In this document: positions 48,048-57,068 of the stretch, in pieces | Layout: each line of letters opens with the position of its first letter | How positions within the stretch are numbered: the first letter of the stretch is position 1 | From: Taibaiella sp. | Lineage (GTDB): Bacteria > Bacteroidota > Bacteroidia > Chitinophagales > Chitinophagaceae | Reading direction: 5' to 3' | DNA: 64,000 nucleotides | Assembly (NCBI GenBank): GCA_019739295.1 | Contig: JAHHDV010000005.1 | Coordinates: forward strand, 10,371 to 74,370 | Position numbers and translations under genes: made by a program | Notes under the pieces: model-generated | What the model was told of the DNA's origin: nothing | The model's database searches: none | What the model saw: only the letters and a program-made list of their open reading frames with translations

Positions 48048-49226
48048 ATGAACACTCTCTGTTTTAAGAGCATATGCAGCTTTATTACAGGCTTTATACT
48101 ATGCTCCTTCTCCTGTTCAGCCCAGTATCTGGAATATGGCAGGAAAATAGTGGATACCCTGACATCCCCCTATTTCTGGGGAAGAGGCTATACCAATGAT
48201 GGATTAGAAAAGGCAGCAGCATATTTAGCCGGGGAACTGGACAATGCAGGCGTATTGCCCCTGAATGGAGATACGTACTTTCAACCGTTTTCCTATAGCG
48301 TTAACACTTTCCCCGGAAATATGAGTGTCCGTATCAATGATCGTAAGATGACGCCCGGAGTGGATTTTCTGATCGGGGAGGAGAGCAAAGGAATAAAATA
48401 CTATGAGATCCCTTTATACCAGATGGATTCGGCCGATTTATTTTATAACGAGGAAAGAAAAGTGGTGGTCGAACTGGTAGAAAAATTGACCTGGGCCCCT
48501 GCCCCGGTACAGGAAGCATACACCAGGGTGCAAATTTTAAAATCCTCGGAACGGAAACCTGAGCTTATTTCCCTGGATATAGATGCAGAATGGATTGAGG
48601 ATTTCAGGACGGTCAATGTCTGTGGCTGGGTCAGGGGAACACAATACCCGGACTCTTTTCTGGTCATTACAGCGCATTATGACCATCTGGGAGGTATGGG
48701 GAAGATGACTTATTTTCCCGGAGCCAACGATAATGCAAGCGGGGTGGCGCTGATGATGAATCTGGCTCAATATTATGCTAAAAATCCATTACCGTATTCT
48801 GTTGCCTTCCTGGCATTTTCAGGTGAAGAGATCGGATTACTGGGTTCTGAATACTTTGTCCACCATCCGCTTATCCCTTTGGACAGGATCAGATTCCTGG
48901 TCAATACGGACCTGGCAGGAAATGGCGATGATGGGGTTACTGTAGTCAATGCTACTGAATTTCCCGTTGAATTCGAGTATTTGCAGAACATCAACCGGGA
49001 GAAGGATCTTTTGGCGGGAGTACATCCAAGAGGGAAAGCCAGGAACTCAGACCATTATTATTTCACCGAAAGAGGAATTCCTTCTTTTTTTATCTATACC
49101 CAGGGTGGCATTGCCGCCTACCACGATATCTATGATCAGGCAGAGACGCTTCCGATGAATGAGCATGAAGACCTGTTCACCCTGATCAAAGACTTTTTTG
49201 AATACCTGTCTGCCGGGAGTAATTAA
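48048..49226 (+). CDS. Secreted M28 family metallopeptidase
   Basis: 392 aa, intact. Signal peptide (about residues 1-25). Zinc ligands are all visible: AHYDHLGG (His), GANDNASG (bridging Asp), FSGEEIGLLGS (catalytic and ligand Glu), NTDLAG (Asp) and YHDIYD (His). It is an aminopeptidase of the periplasm or surface. It differs from the M28 protein at 33140 by shorter length and different flanking motifs. Its stop overlaps by four bases the stop region of the convergent amidase gene. Confidence 0.93.
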   Translation: MNTLCFKSICSFITGFILCSFSCSAQYLEYGRKIVDTLTSPYFWGRGYTNDGLEKAAAYLAGELDNAGVLPLNGDTYFQPFSYSVNTFPGNMSVRINDRKMTPGVDFLIGEESKGIKYYEIPLYQMDSADLFYNEERKVVVELVEKLTWAPAPVQEAYTRVQILKSSERKPELISLDIDAEWIEDFRTVNVCGWVRGTQYPDSFLVITAHYDHLGGMGKMTYFPGANDNASGVALMMNLAQYYAKNPLPYSVAFLAFSGEEIGLLGSEYFVHHPLIPLDRIRFLVNTDLAGNGDDGVTVVNATEFPVEFEYLQNINREKDLLAGVHPRGKARNSDHYYFTERGIPSFFIYTQGGIAAYHDIYDQAETLPMNEHEDLFTLIKDFFEYLSAGSN

Positions 49227-50086
49227 TGAATGGTAGCGTACTGGATAATGGCCTTATAAATGCTGTAGGCACATTCTTCGATACCTTTCGAAGAATTCAG
49301 ATATGCTTCTTCCTCACGGTTATTGATGAATCCGAATTCTACTAAGACCCCTGGCATGGCGCTACCGGCCAGGACCTCTAATCCTTTTTGTTTTACACCC
49401 AGGTCATTTCTGCCCTGCAGACGGAAATTGGATTGAATCTTGCTTGCCAGTGATACGGACTTTGCCAGATATCGCTGGCTATACTGGTTGATGATAATCT
49501 TGGTGGTAGGGTCATTCATATCCATTAATTCGAAGTTTTTATCATCCTCATAGTTGATTATCGCTTCTTCCTTCTGGTCCATCCTGTGAAGTCCCAGTAC
49601 ATAGGTCTCCGTTCCTTTGGTGGCCGTCTCTTTGTGATAGATTGTCTTATAGACAGGTACTGTTTTGTACCTGGCCTTTCTTTTCTTCCCTTTGCCTACA
49701 TAGTATTTTTGCTTTTTTGTCCCGGTTTTGATGACTTCCTTTCTCGGCGCCGTTGAGTTGATGTGAATGGAGATAAACAGGTCAGCCTTTGCATTGTTAG
49801 CGATCGCGTGCCGCTCTTTCAGGGTCGGGTACCAGTCGCTGGTCCTGGTATATATGGGCTGTATCGCTCCTCCCGTGCTGTCCTGAAGCATCTTGCCCAG
49901 TCTTAAAGCGATTTTCAGGTTGATCTCTTTTTCCTGGCTGATAAACCCTATGGCCCCCGGATCTTTGCCCCCATGGCCTGCATCGATGGCTACTTTCCTG
50001 ATTTTATATTTTTTCTGCGCATTTACGGGTTGGATGAACAGAACAGAGCAGAACAGGATCACCAGGCTTTTGAGGACAAAATTCAT
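49223..50086 (-). CDS. N-acetylmuramoyl-L-alanine amidase
   Basis: Zinc amidase of the AmiA/AmiC (Amidase_3) type, about 287 aa. Signal peptide MNFVLKSLVILFCSVLFIQP, then IDAGHGGKDPGAIG (zinc His), LFISIHINS and VLVEFGFINN (catalytic Glu). Lys-rich insertion near residues 130-155. I choose ATG 50086. The longer TTG frame (50158) starts inside the minus-strand -7 box TATTTTTG (50156-50163). It cleaves the stem peptide from glycan in septal peptidoglycan. Confidence 0.93.
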   Translation of the reverse strand: MNFVLKSLVILFCSVLFIQPVNAQKKYKIRKVAIDAGHGGKDPGAIGFISQEKEINLKIALRLGKMLQDSTGGAIQPIYTRTSDWYPTLKERHAIANNAKADLFISIHINSTAPRKEVIKTGTKKQKYYVGKGKKRKARYKTVPVYKTIYHKETATKGTETYVLGLHRMDQKEEAIINYEDDKNFELMDMNDPTTKIIINQYSQRYLAKSVSLASKIQSNFRLQGRNDLGVKQKGLEVLAGSAMPGVLVEFGFINNREEEAYLNSSKGIEECAYSIYKAIIQYATIH

Positions 50087-50155
50087 AGAATCTCTTTTGG
50101 GCAATTTGAAAATATTAATCGGTTTGATGCGTTCTTTAATTAATTTGAAACCTTG

Positions 50156-50163
50156 CAAAAATA
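50156..50163 (-). promoter_or_regulatory. -7 box of the amidase gene
   Basis: TATTTTTG on the minus strand, 70 bases before the chosen ATG. It excludes the longer TTG frame. Confidence 0.5.
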
Positions 50164-50209
50164 TAGTATTTATTTATAAAATTTAGTAGTAAGGCATACA
50201 TTAAAATAG

Positions 50210-50217
50210 TATTTTTG
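50210..50217 (+). promoter_or_regulatory. -7 box of lptD
   Basis: TATTTTTG followed by CCGC, 14 bases before the ATG at 50232; divergent from the amidase box. Confidence 0.5.
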
Positions 50218-50231
50218 CCGCTAAGAGAGGA

Positions 50232-52862
50232 ATGCATCAACAAGCTGAAAAAAAATGTCTTAAAGTATTGCTTTTACCTGGCGGTAACAGCATTTTTTTC
50301 ATGTATGCCTTCCCGTTTTTTTTGCTCAGGATACCGCAACTGTCCACCTTAATGAATGGACAAGCACTGATTCTGCTCAGCAGAAAGATTCCGTGCAGGA
50401 TATGGATATGGAGGAGCGGCTGGGCATCAAGATCAGTGATGATGCCGTAGATGATATTGTGATTACCATATCTAAGGATTCGATGCGGATTGATGTGGTG
50501 GAAAATAAGTTTTACCTCCATGGAGATGCCCGGGCCAATTATAAAGATATGGAGGTACAGGCAGGTACCATCATTTTCGACCAGGCTTCCGGAATAGTCA
50601 GTGCAGCGTCAGAGAAGGATACAGCCGGGAAGGTAGTCAGCGTGCAGAACTTTAAGCAGGGTACCGAGCAGTTTTCATTTGATGAACTGAACTATAACTT
50701 CAAGAGCAAAAGGGCTATAGTCCGCAATGCCAAAAGTCAATATGGAGAAGGTTTTGTTCATAGTGAACAAGTTAAAAGAAATCCTGATGAATCCATATAT
50801 GGTTATAGAAATGTATATACGACCTGTGATCTGGATACACCCCATTTCGGGATACGTGCCAACAGGATTAAAGTAATACCGGGAAGGATCATCGCTTCAG
50901 GCCCTGCCAACCTGGAATTTGAAAGCATTCCTACACCCCTTTACCTGCCGTTTGGTTTGTTCCCGATCAATCAAAAGCAGTCCTCGGGTTTTATCCTGCC
51001 TTCTTATACCCATGGAGCAGCGCAGGGGATTAGGCCTGCAGGGCGGCGGGTATTATTTTTGCCATCAATGAACATCTGGGCTCTACAGTGACTATGGATA
51101 TCTTTTCCAAGGGCTCTTACGCCATGGTGGTCAATACCCAATATGCCAAAAGGTATCAATACACCGGTAGCATGCGGCTGGGATACAATTATACCAAGAC
51201 CGGAGAGCGGTATGACCCCAATGCCATGCAGATGGTGGACTTCAATATACAATGGAACCACCAGCAGGATGCCAAAGCCAGGCCCGGGACCAATTTCAAT
51301 GCTTCCGTAAATATCGTAACGAGCAATTACAATAATCTGAATGGAGTGGATATGTCTCAGATATTGAACAACTCATTCAGCTCTTCTATTTCTTACAATA
51401 AGACATGGATAGGCAGGCCTTTTACACTTTCTGCTGCCCTTCGTCACGATCAGAATACCCAGACCCGGCAGGTCAACCTGACCTTGCCCCAGGTCAATTT
51501 TGGTGTTACCCAGTTCAATCCTTTCCAGTTCCGTAAGAATGTAACCCTGCCCCGTTGGTACGAAAAGATTACCACCAGCTATAATGTCAACCTGACCAAT
51601 ATGCTGAGTTTTCTATGATTCTACTTTCAGGATGAACAGGTTTAGCACCAATGATTTTAATAATTCCATCCAGCATACGTTGAATTTCGGTGCAGGATAT
51701 ACGATGTTCAAGTATTTCAATCTTTCGTTCAGCATACCGTATACTGAATATTGGAATACAAAGCAATTCTATACATATTACGATACCATAAGCAATGATA
51801 TTGATTCCGTCATCAATAATGGATTTTATACCAGCAGGGAGTTTAGCTTCTCTGCCAGTGTAAATACCAGGTTGTATGGTATGAAGATGTTTAAAAAAGG
51901 AAAAATCGCCGGTATCCGGCATGTGCTGACCCCGGGAATAGGCATTACTTATATGCCGGGATTTGGCAGGTCCCCCTTTAAACTATTTTGCGTTTGTCAA
52001 GAGGTCCCAGTTGAGCCCTTACGATTATGTAGGCCTTTTATAATTCACCTTATGCTCCTTTGGGCGGGCCCCGGAATGCCAATCCCGTGGGCTCGATCAA
52101 ACTTTGATCTGAACAACAACCTGGCCATTAAGATCCGGGGAGACGACAGTACGGATGCGGTCAATGTCAACCTCATCGATAGGTTTACGATCAACACTTC
52201 CTACAATTTGTTTGCAGATTCCAATAACCTCTCCAACATCGTTCTTGCTTTAGGCTCAAAGATCAAAGACCTGGTGATCATCAATGCGGGAGCAGCCTTT
52301 GATCCATATTACTGGGAAAATGGCTACCGGACCAGGCATTATTTATATAATGTCAAGAACCGGCCTGTCGATTTCCAATCCGGGAATATTTCCTTGGGAT
52401 TCAGTTTCCAGGGAGCCAAGCAAGACCAGGAAGAATTCGATGAGGAAATGGAAAACAATGAGCAGTTGAACCGCCTGATGCGCAACGGCGGATATGAGGA
52501 TTATTATGATTTTAATGTTCCTTACGATTTTCATTTATCCTATTCTATGAGTGCCAACAGGACATTCCGCCAGGACAGGTCTTCCAGCTTTATCTTTATC
52601 AACCATAGTGTGGTATTTGGAGGCCAGATGACCCTGACTGAAAAACTGGCGGGCTTGCATTCGAATCCGGGTACAACATTACCCAAAAATGAAATGAGCA
52701 CTACCTCTCTCAATATCAGCCGTGAACCTGCATTGCTGGCAGATGGCATTGAACCTGGTGCCGTTTGGACCTTACCGTTCCTTCAATTTTACGTTGAATG
52801 CAAAGAGTACCGTATTGCAGGATTTGAAGCTGATCAGGCGAAAATCGTATTTGGATAATTAG
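50232..52862 (+). CDS. lptD: LPS-assembly protein LptD, frameshifted
   Basis: Outer-membrane barrel that inserts lipopolysaccharide, about 870 aa. Start ATG 50232; one extra A (near 50250) and one extra T (near 50316-50323) hide the signal peptide KNVLKYCFYLAVTAFFSCM. The periplasmic OstA/LptA-like part follows (YLHGDARANYKDMEVQAGTI; IVRNAKSQYGEGFVHSEQ) with YTTCDLDTPHFG and PLYLPFGLFPINQKQSSGF, motifs of Bacteroidota LptD. The barrel follows, with frame changes near 51030, 51615, 51985, 52110 and 52730. The last frame ends at the stop 52860-52862. Repair is supported by the continuity of beta strands. Confidence 0.9.
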
Positions 52863-52911
52863 GAAATGGGGAGCCTGATTGCCATATAATGCTCAGGGAT
52901 GTTATCCTTAG

Positions 52912-53158
52912 TTAGCGGGTTGTTTTTTTTGATTTTAAATAAAAAAATAAAATTACCAGGCTTAATATAAAAAGTATGGTTGCAATAATCATTAAGTCAT
53001 TTGTGGTACTTTCAAAAATGAGTTTGCCATTTTCACGATCCAGATAAATGCCATTCTGGTCGTAAGGAAGGTTGAGGCGGTAAAATCCACGTACCGCAGA
53101 ACAAAAAGAAGAAGAAGCTGCTGACCAGTAAAGAGAACAGCAGTAAGTACTTTCGCAT
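52912..53158 (-). CDS. Small membrane protein, unknown, frameshifted
   Basis: About 80 aa, too broken for a simple frame search. From ATG 53158: MRKYLLLFSLLVSSFFFLF (signal or first helix). A one-base shift near 53100 gives VRGFYRLNLPYDQNGIYLD, then ENGKLIFESTTNDLMIIATI, a second helix ILFILSLVILFFY, and a basic end KSKKTTR, stop 52912-52914. It lies between lptD (convergent) and yajC (divergent). No family known to me. Confidence 0.6.
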
Positions 53159-53288
53159 GATAACCCAAAATTAAAATTTTAGGCTGAACCACACCTATAT
53201 TTAGGAGGATTTTGGCCCGGAAAGTCACAATTTTTCGTTTACTTTGCGTTTCATTTTCAAAACAGTTCAATTTTATTAAATTTTTATC

Positions 53289-53648
53289 ATGGATGTAAAC
53301 GTATTTTTGCAGGCGAGTGGTAACGGCAGCCCGTTGGGAGGCAGTGGTTTTTATGCTGATGATGGTCGGGATGATCGTGATCATGTATTTCTTTATGATC
53401 CGTCCGCAACAGAAGAAAGCAAAAGATGCCAAAAAATTTCAGGAAAGTATCAATACCAGCGAAAAAGTGGTGACTACTTCAGGTATTCACGGTAGAGTAG
53501 TGAGAAACAAACGAAGACGGGACCGTAGTAATCGAAATAGGCAGGAATGTGGAAATCCACTATCGAGCGTGCTGCTATCTCTATGGAGCTGACACAGGCA
53601 CACAACAAAAGAACAGCAGCTAAAACTCCGGTAGAAAATAAAGCTTAA
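53289..53648 (+). CDS. yajC: Preprotein translocase subunit YajC, frameshifted
   Basis: Sec accessory membrane protein, about 118 aa. MDVNVFLQASGNGSPLGGSG joins, after a one-base shift near 53350, to MLMMVGMIVIMYFFMIRPQQ, the YajC helix and hallmark FMIRPQQKKAK. Then VVTTSGIHGRV and ERAAISMELTQAHNKRTAAK in later frames, stop 53646-53648. YajC associates with SecDF and assists protein translocation. Confidence 0.9.
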
Positions 53649-53754
53649 TGATCCCGGGCTTTATCGAAACGAAATTCTAATCTTTTCTTTTACCTATTAT
53701 TATTTATCTTTTTTGGTGTAAATAATAATAGGTATTTTTTATTTTGCACGTGAG

Positions 53755-54355
53755 ATGCCGTTAAAAGTAGGACTTACAGGTGGAAATCGGTACCGGCAAG
53801 ACGACGGTAGCCAAAGTATTCGAGTGCTTCGGCATACCCGTTCTTCAGGCTGACAGCTTGGCCAGATACATGATGCAGCATGATACCATGCTTATAGAAG
53901 CGCTCCAAAATGAATTTGGAAAGGGAATTTATCAAAACGGAGTATTGCAAAAATAAAGTGCTGGGTGAAATGGTCTTCAAGAACAGGGAAAAATTAAATG
54001 TGCTCAACGGTCTGGTTCATTCCTGCGGTCATTCGATATGGAAAGCAATGGATGAAACGATCAGGACACACCTTATGCCATTAAGGAAGCTGCGATTATG
54101 ATTGAATCAGGAAGCTATAAGGACCTGGATGTGATCATTGGTGTCCATGCACCATTGGCACTCAGGATACAGAGGAGTATCCAAAGGGACCGGATTACAG
54201 AAGAGCAGGTAATGGACAGGCTGAAAAACCAGATGGACAACGAGGAGAAAATGAAATACTGTAAATTCGTCATTTATAATGATGACCGGTCATCTGTTAT
54301 CGAACAGTGTCTCCAGGTTCACCAGGCATTGCTGGAGTTGTCTTTATCCCAATAA
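53755..54355 (+). CDS. coaE: Dephospho-CoA kinase, frameshifted
   Basis: Last enzyme of CoA synthesis (EC 2.7.1.24), about 199 aa. MPLKVGLTGG followed by an extra A gives the Walker A loop GGIGTGKTTVAKVF; then FGIPVLQADSLARYM, the DxD-like region and GVHAPLALRIQRSIQRDRIT (the LID/Arg region) in later frames, ending LLELSLSQ. Frame changes near 53783, 53935 and 54075 at least. It follows yajC by about 106 bases. Confidence 0.92.
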
Positions 54356-54384
54356 CTATAAAAATACAAATCGAGAATAATTAT

Positions 54385-54878
54385 ATGAGCAGCTATAACC
54401 GCCGGTTATTGGATTTAAGTGAACTTCCCAGGTATTCGGGATACAAAGTCGCTATTGTCTATACAGAATGGAATGAAAAAGATAGTAGCAGCACAGTTAG
54501 CAGGAGCGGAACGCGTGGCCGGAGACCTGGGCATATTGATCTCGCAAAGGATAGCCGTACCCGGCTCCGTCGAGATACCTTTTGCCTGTAAGCGTTTGTA
54601 TGAGTCTACTGCAGAAACGAACCTGGCTCCGGATGCTATCCTTACATTTGGTGCTGTAATCCGGGGTGATACCCCGCATTTCGATTATGTCTGTAAAACT
54701 ATTGACAGATGGGATCCATATTTTGAATATGTCCCTGCCCATCCCGGTCATCTTCGGTGTATTGACTTGTGAAAACGAGGATCAGGTGTGGGAAAGATTA
54801 GGCGGAGCTCATGGACACAAAGGAGAAGAAGCAATGATCTCCGCTGCCAAGATGATCCGTATGAACCGGGATTTGTAA
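54385..54878 (+). CDS. ribH: 6,7-Dimethyl-8-ribityllumazine synthase, frameshifted
   Basis: RibH (EC 2.5.1.78), penultimate step of riboflavin synthesis, about 163 aa. [20 protein letters not shown], then [10 protein letters not shown] (substrate loop), [29 protein letters not shown] with the catalytic His, and after a shift near 54700 [20 protein letters not shown] and [13 protein letters not shown]. Frame changes occur near 54478 and 54700. Start is 29 bases past the coaE stop; they may be co-transcribed. Confidence 0.92.
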
Positions 54879-54977
54879 AGCATGCAATGCAAAATGTATC
54901 TGTGGAAAAGGCATGGAACCGGCTTATATCTTATCTGGTGCAATGAGAGCAATATACAATACTACTTACAGGGTTTT

Positions 54978-55027
54978 ACTTTCATGAAAAAAGTCCTTCG
55001 TTGGTGAAGGACTTTTTTCATGAAAGT
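54978..55027. terminator. Very long perfect-stem terminator
   Basis: A 22-base arm (ACTTTCATGAAAAAAGTCCT plus TC) and its exact reverse complement enclose a 6-base loop. It lies between ribH and the convergent barrel gene, 10 bases past the latter's stop. T runs on both strands. Confidence 0.97.
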
Positions 55028-55037
55028 ATTCAGGTAA

Positions 55038-55676
55038 TTACCTATTGTATGTCCACAAGTTATAACCCAGGGAGAACTGGAGGTTTTGGTTGTTGGTAGT
55101 AATATTATCCACATTGGAAAGAGAGGTAAACCCATGTCCATATTGTGCTCTCACGTAGATTCCAAACGGAGTCTCGTAACCCACGCCGGCATTGAATCCG
55201 ATATCTAAGGGGTTCATTTCATCCGCATCACCTCCGAATACGATATCTTCTTCTGTAGAACCGATACCCGTTATTTCTGCTTTAGACTTACCGTGTAGTG
55301 CATAACCTATATAAGGACCGGCAGAAAACATCAATGCACCGGCATCCCCTAATGGCAACCTGTAAAGGGCATTAACGGGAAGTTCAAGGTATCCTACGTT
55401 GACATTATATTTTCCCGTAATGCCAAGTGTGGTTTCTTCATATTTAACTCCTTTAGTAGAGTAGAATAACCCCGGAGCAATATAAAAGTTATTGGCAACA
55501 GGAAAGTTGACATTTGCACCCACTTTGAAGCCGGTTTTGAATTTTGCATCGTCATATACATCATCTCCGATGAATTTAGACATGTTCAAACCCACTTCAG
55601 GTGCGATAGACATTTGAGCCTGGGCAGCTTGATTTCCTATCAATGCGGCTGTAATAATGAAAAGTACCTTTTTCAT
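55038..55676 (-). CDS. Outer-membrane beta-barrel protein (PorT-like), copy 1
   Basis: 212 aa. Signal peptide (about residues 1-20, ending AAQAQ), then eight predicted strands: MSIAPEVGLNMSKFIGDD, FKTGFKVGANVNFPV, FYIAPGLFYSTKGVKYE, MFSAGPYIGYALHGKSK, GIYVRAQYGHGFTSLSN, final LQFSLGYNLWTYNR. This is the OMP_b-brl_2 pattern of small barrels. Function unknown. It shares strand-by-strand layout with the gene at 55827, a tandem paralogue. Confidence 0.88.
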   Translation of the reverse strand: MKKVLFIITAALIGNQAAQAQMSIAPEVGLNMSKFIGDDVYDDAKFKTGFKVGANVNFPVANNFYIAPGLFYSTKGVKYEETTLGITGKYNVNVGYLELPVNALYRLPLGDAGALMFSAGPYIGYALHGKSKAEITGIGSTEEDIVFGGDADEMNPLDIGFNAGVGYETPFGIYVRAQYGHGFTSLSNVDNITTNNQNLQFSLGYNLWTYNR

Positions 55677-55826
55677 ATGATTTCGTTTTAATGTTTGAAA
55701 GACAAAATAATCACAGATTTTTCTAATTCAAACAAATGATTAATTTTTTTAACTTTCTTATAGTGAATTACAAATAAATGTAAATCCCTTGTTTTTTATG
55801 AAATGTAATGGCCGGGAGCCCACAAG

Positions 55827-56489
55827 TCAGTAAACCCAGGTCCAAAAATTAAGACCGATGCTCAATTGTAGCGACTGATGGCGGATATCGACATTTTCAT
55901 CCGTGGATATATTCGACAACCCATAGCTATACTGGGCCTTGGCATACAATCCGAAAGGAAGCTCATACCTGATACCCGCGCTTAATCCGAAATCCAGCGG
56001 CTTCAACTGATCGATGTCATAACCCCAGGATGTTTTATCATTCGATAATTCTGAAAGGTTGCCTCCTGCATTGACCTCGTACCGCTTTACCCTTCCATGA
56101 AAGCCATAACCAATGTATGGCCCTGCGCTCAAATAGATGCTCCCGGCTCTTCCGCTATTCAGCCTTAACCTGTATGCATACATGAAGGGCAGCACTCCGT
56201 ATCCCATGGCATAATATTCCTTATACGACTGTCCGTCAGCCGTATACCTGCCCTCCTGGCCCCTTTGCATATAAAATAATCCGGTATTGATGAAAGAGCT
56301 TTTACCGATAGGCAGGTTGACATTAATTCCTGCTTTCAACCCAGTTTTGAATTCAGAACTATACCCGGATTGATTGGTCAGAAAATTATTGAGATTGATT
56401 CCTACCTCTGGTCCGAAATTAAGGGTCTGTGATAAGGCTACCAGGGAAGTGGATAACAATGCGATGAAAGAGAAAATGAATTTCTTCAT
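55827..56489 (-). CDS. Outer-membrane beta-barrel protein (PorT-like), copy 2
   Basis: About 220 aa. I choose ATG 56489 (MKKFIFSFIALLSTSLVALS, signal peptide); the frame opens 42 bases earlier without support. Strands match copy 1 in order: NFGPEVGINLNNFL, FKTGLKAGINVNLPIG, SFINTGLFYMQRG, YLSAGPYIGYGFHGRVK, GLYAKAQYSYGLSNIST and LQLSIGLNFWTWVY. Probably arose by duplication; transcription is in the same direction with copy 1 downstream. Confidence 0.88.
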   Translation of the reverse strand: MKKFIFSFIALLSTSLVALSQTLNFGPEVGINLNNFLTNQSGYSSEFKTGLKAGINVNLPIGKSSFINTGLFYMQRGQEGRYTADGQSYKEYYAMGYGVLPFMYAYRLRLNSGRAGSIYLSAGPYIGYGFHGRVKRYEVNAGGNLSELSNDKTSWGYDIDQLKPLDFGLSAGIRYELPFGLYAKAQYSYGLSNISTDENVDIRHQSLQLSIGLNFWTWVY

Positions 56490-56909
56490 AAAGGTGGAGT
56501 GGTCGAAATGAAATAAAATCTGTTCGGGCAAAGATATAGAGAATTATTTATTGAATAATTAAGGAGACCAATGTTTTAGAGATCTGTTCTGATTTTCTTT
56601 TAAGAAATATTCTTTAAAGTGATTTTTTTAAATTCAATTCGGAAGAATCCATGGTTAACATGTAAGTATTTCCGGTTCCGGAGATAAATGCAAGTACACT
56701 GCTCTTCCATATATCGGGCAGCACCGGTTTGAATATTTCCGATTCATTCCCGGATTACAAAAAGCCAAGGTACTTGCTTCCCGGTTTTGTGCTTTCAGCG
56801 GGAATAATAAATAATTCCTCAATAAATCAGCGATTTTATTTTGAATTCGATAAAAATGAAAATACCTTTGTACCCGAATTGAAGGATATCCGACTATATC
56901 AATTCAAAC
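56490..56909. other. Upstream region of the riboswitch
   Basis: An apparent 82-codon frame (56729-56977) runs into the riboswitch and is not a gene. No other feature seen; the promoter of the TonB receptor transcript should lie here. Confidence 0.4.
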
Positions 56910-56985
56910 ACCACGGGGTGCCTAACTATCAGGCTGAGATCAAACCCGTAGAACCTGGATCAGGTAATGCTGATTAGGAAATGGT
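56910..56985 (+). promoter_or_regulatory. Thiamine pyrophosphate (TPP) riboswitch
   Basis: The conserved core is plain: GGGGTGCC at 56915-56922, GGCTGAGA at 56932-56939, and ACCCGTAGAACCTGGATCAG with GTAATGCTGATTAGGAA from 56944 to 56980. P1 can close with ACCA/TGGT at the ends. TPP riboswitches turn genes off when the vitamin is plentiful. An 8-bp stem GTAAGTAA/TTACTTAC (56984-57009) overlaps the 3' strand of P1, and a second stem AAAGAGA/TCTCTTT (57028-57060) lies just before the start codon, forming a plausible expression platform that hides the ribosome site. Confidence 0.93.
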
Positions 56986-57068
56986 AAGTAACCTTTTAAC
57001 ATTACTTACTGCTTATTTATTCATCTCAAAGAGAGGATGTCGTACTGATCTTTTCTCTTTATTAAAAA

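Noticed and set aside
53289..53495. Programmed frameshift in yajC, or short leader protein
   Set aside because: Other core genes nearby show the same kind of break, so sequence error is simpler.
56729..56977. 82-codon frame upstream of the TonB receptor
   Set aside because: It runs into the TPP riboswitch core, has no family features, and the RNA structure explains the sequence.
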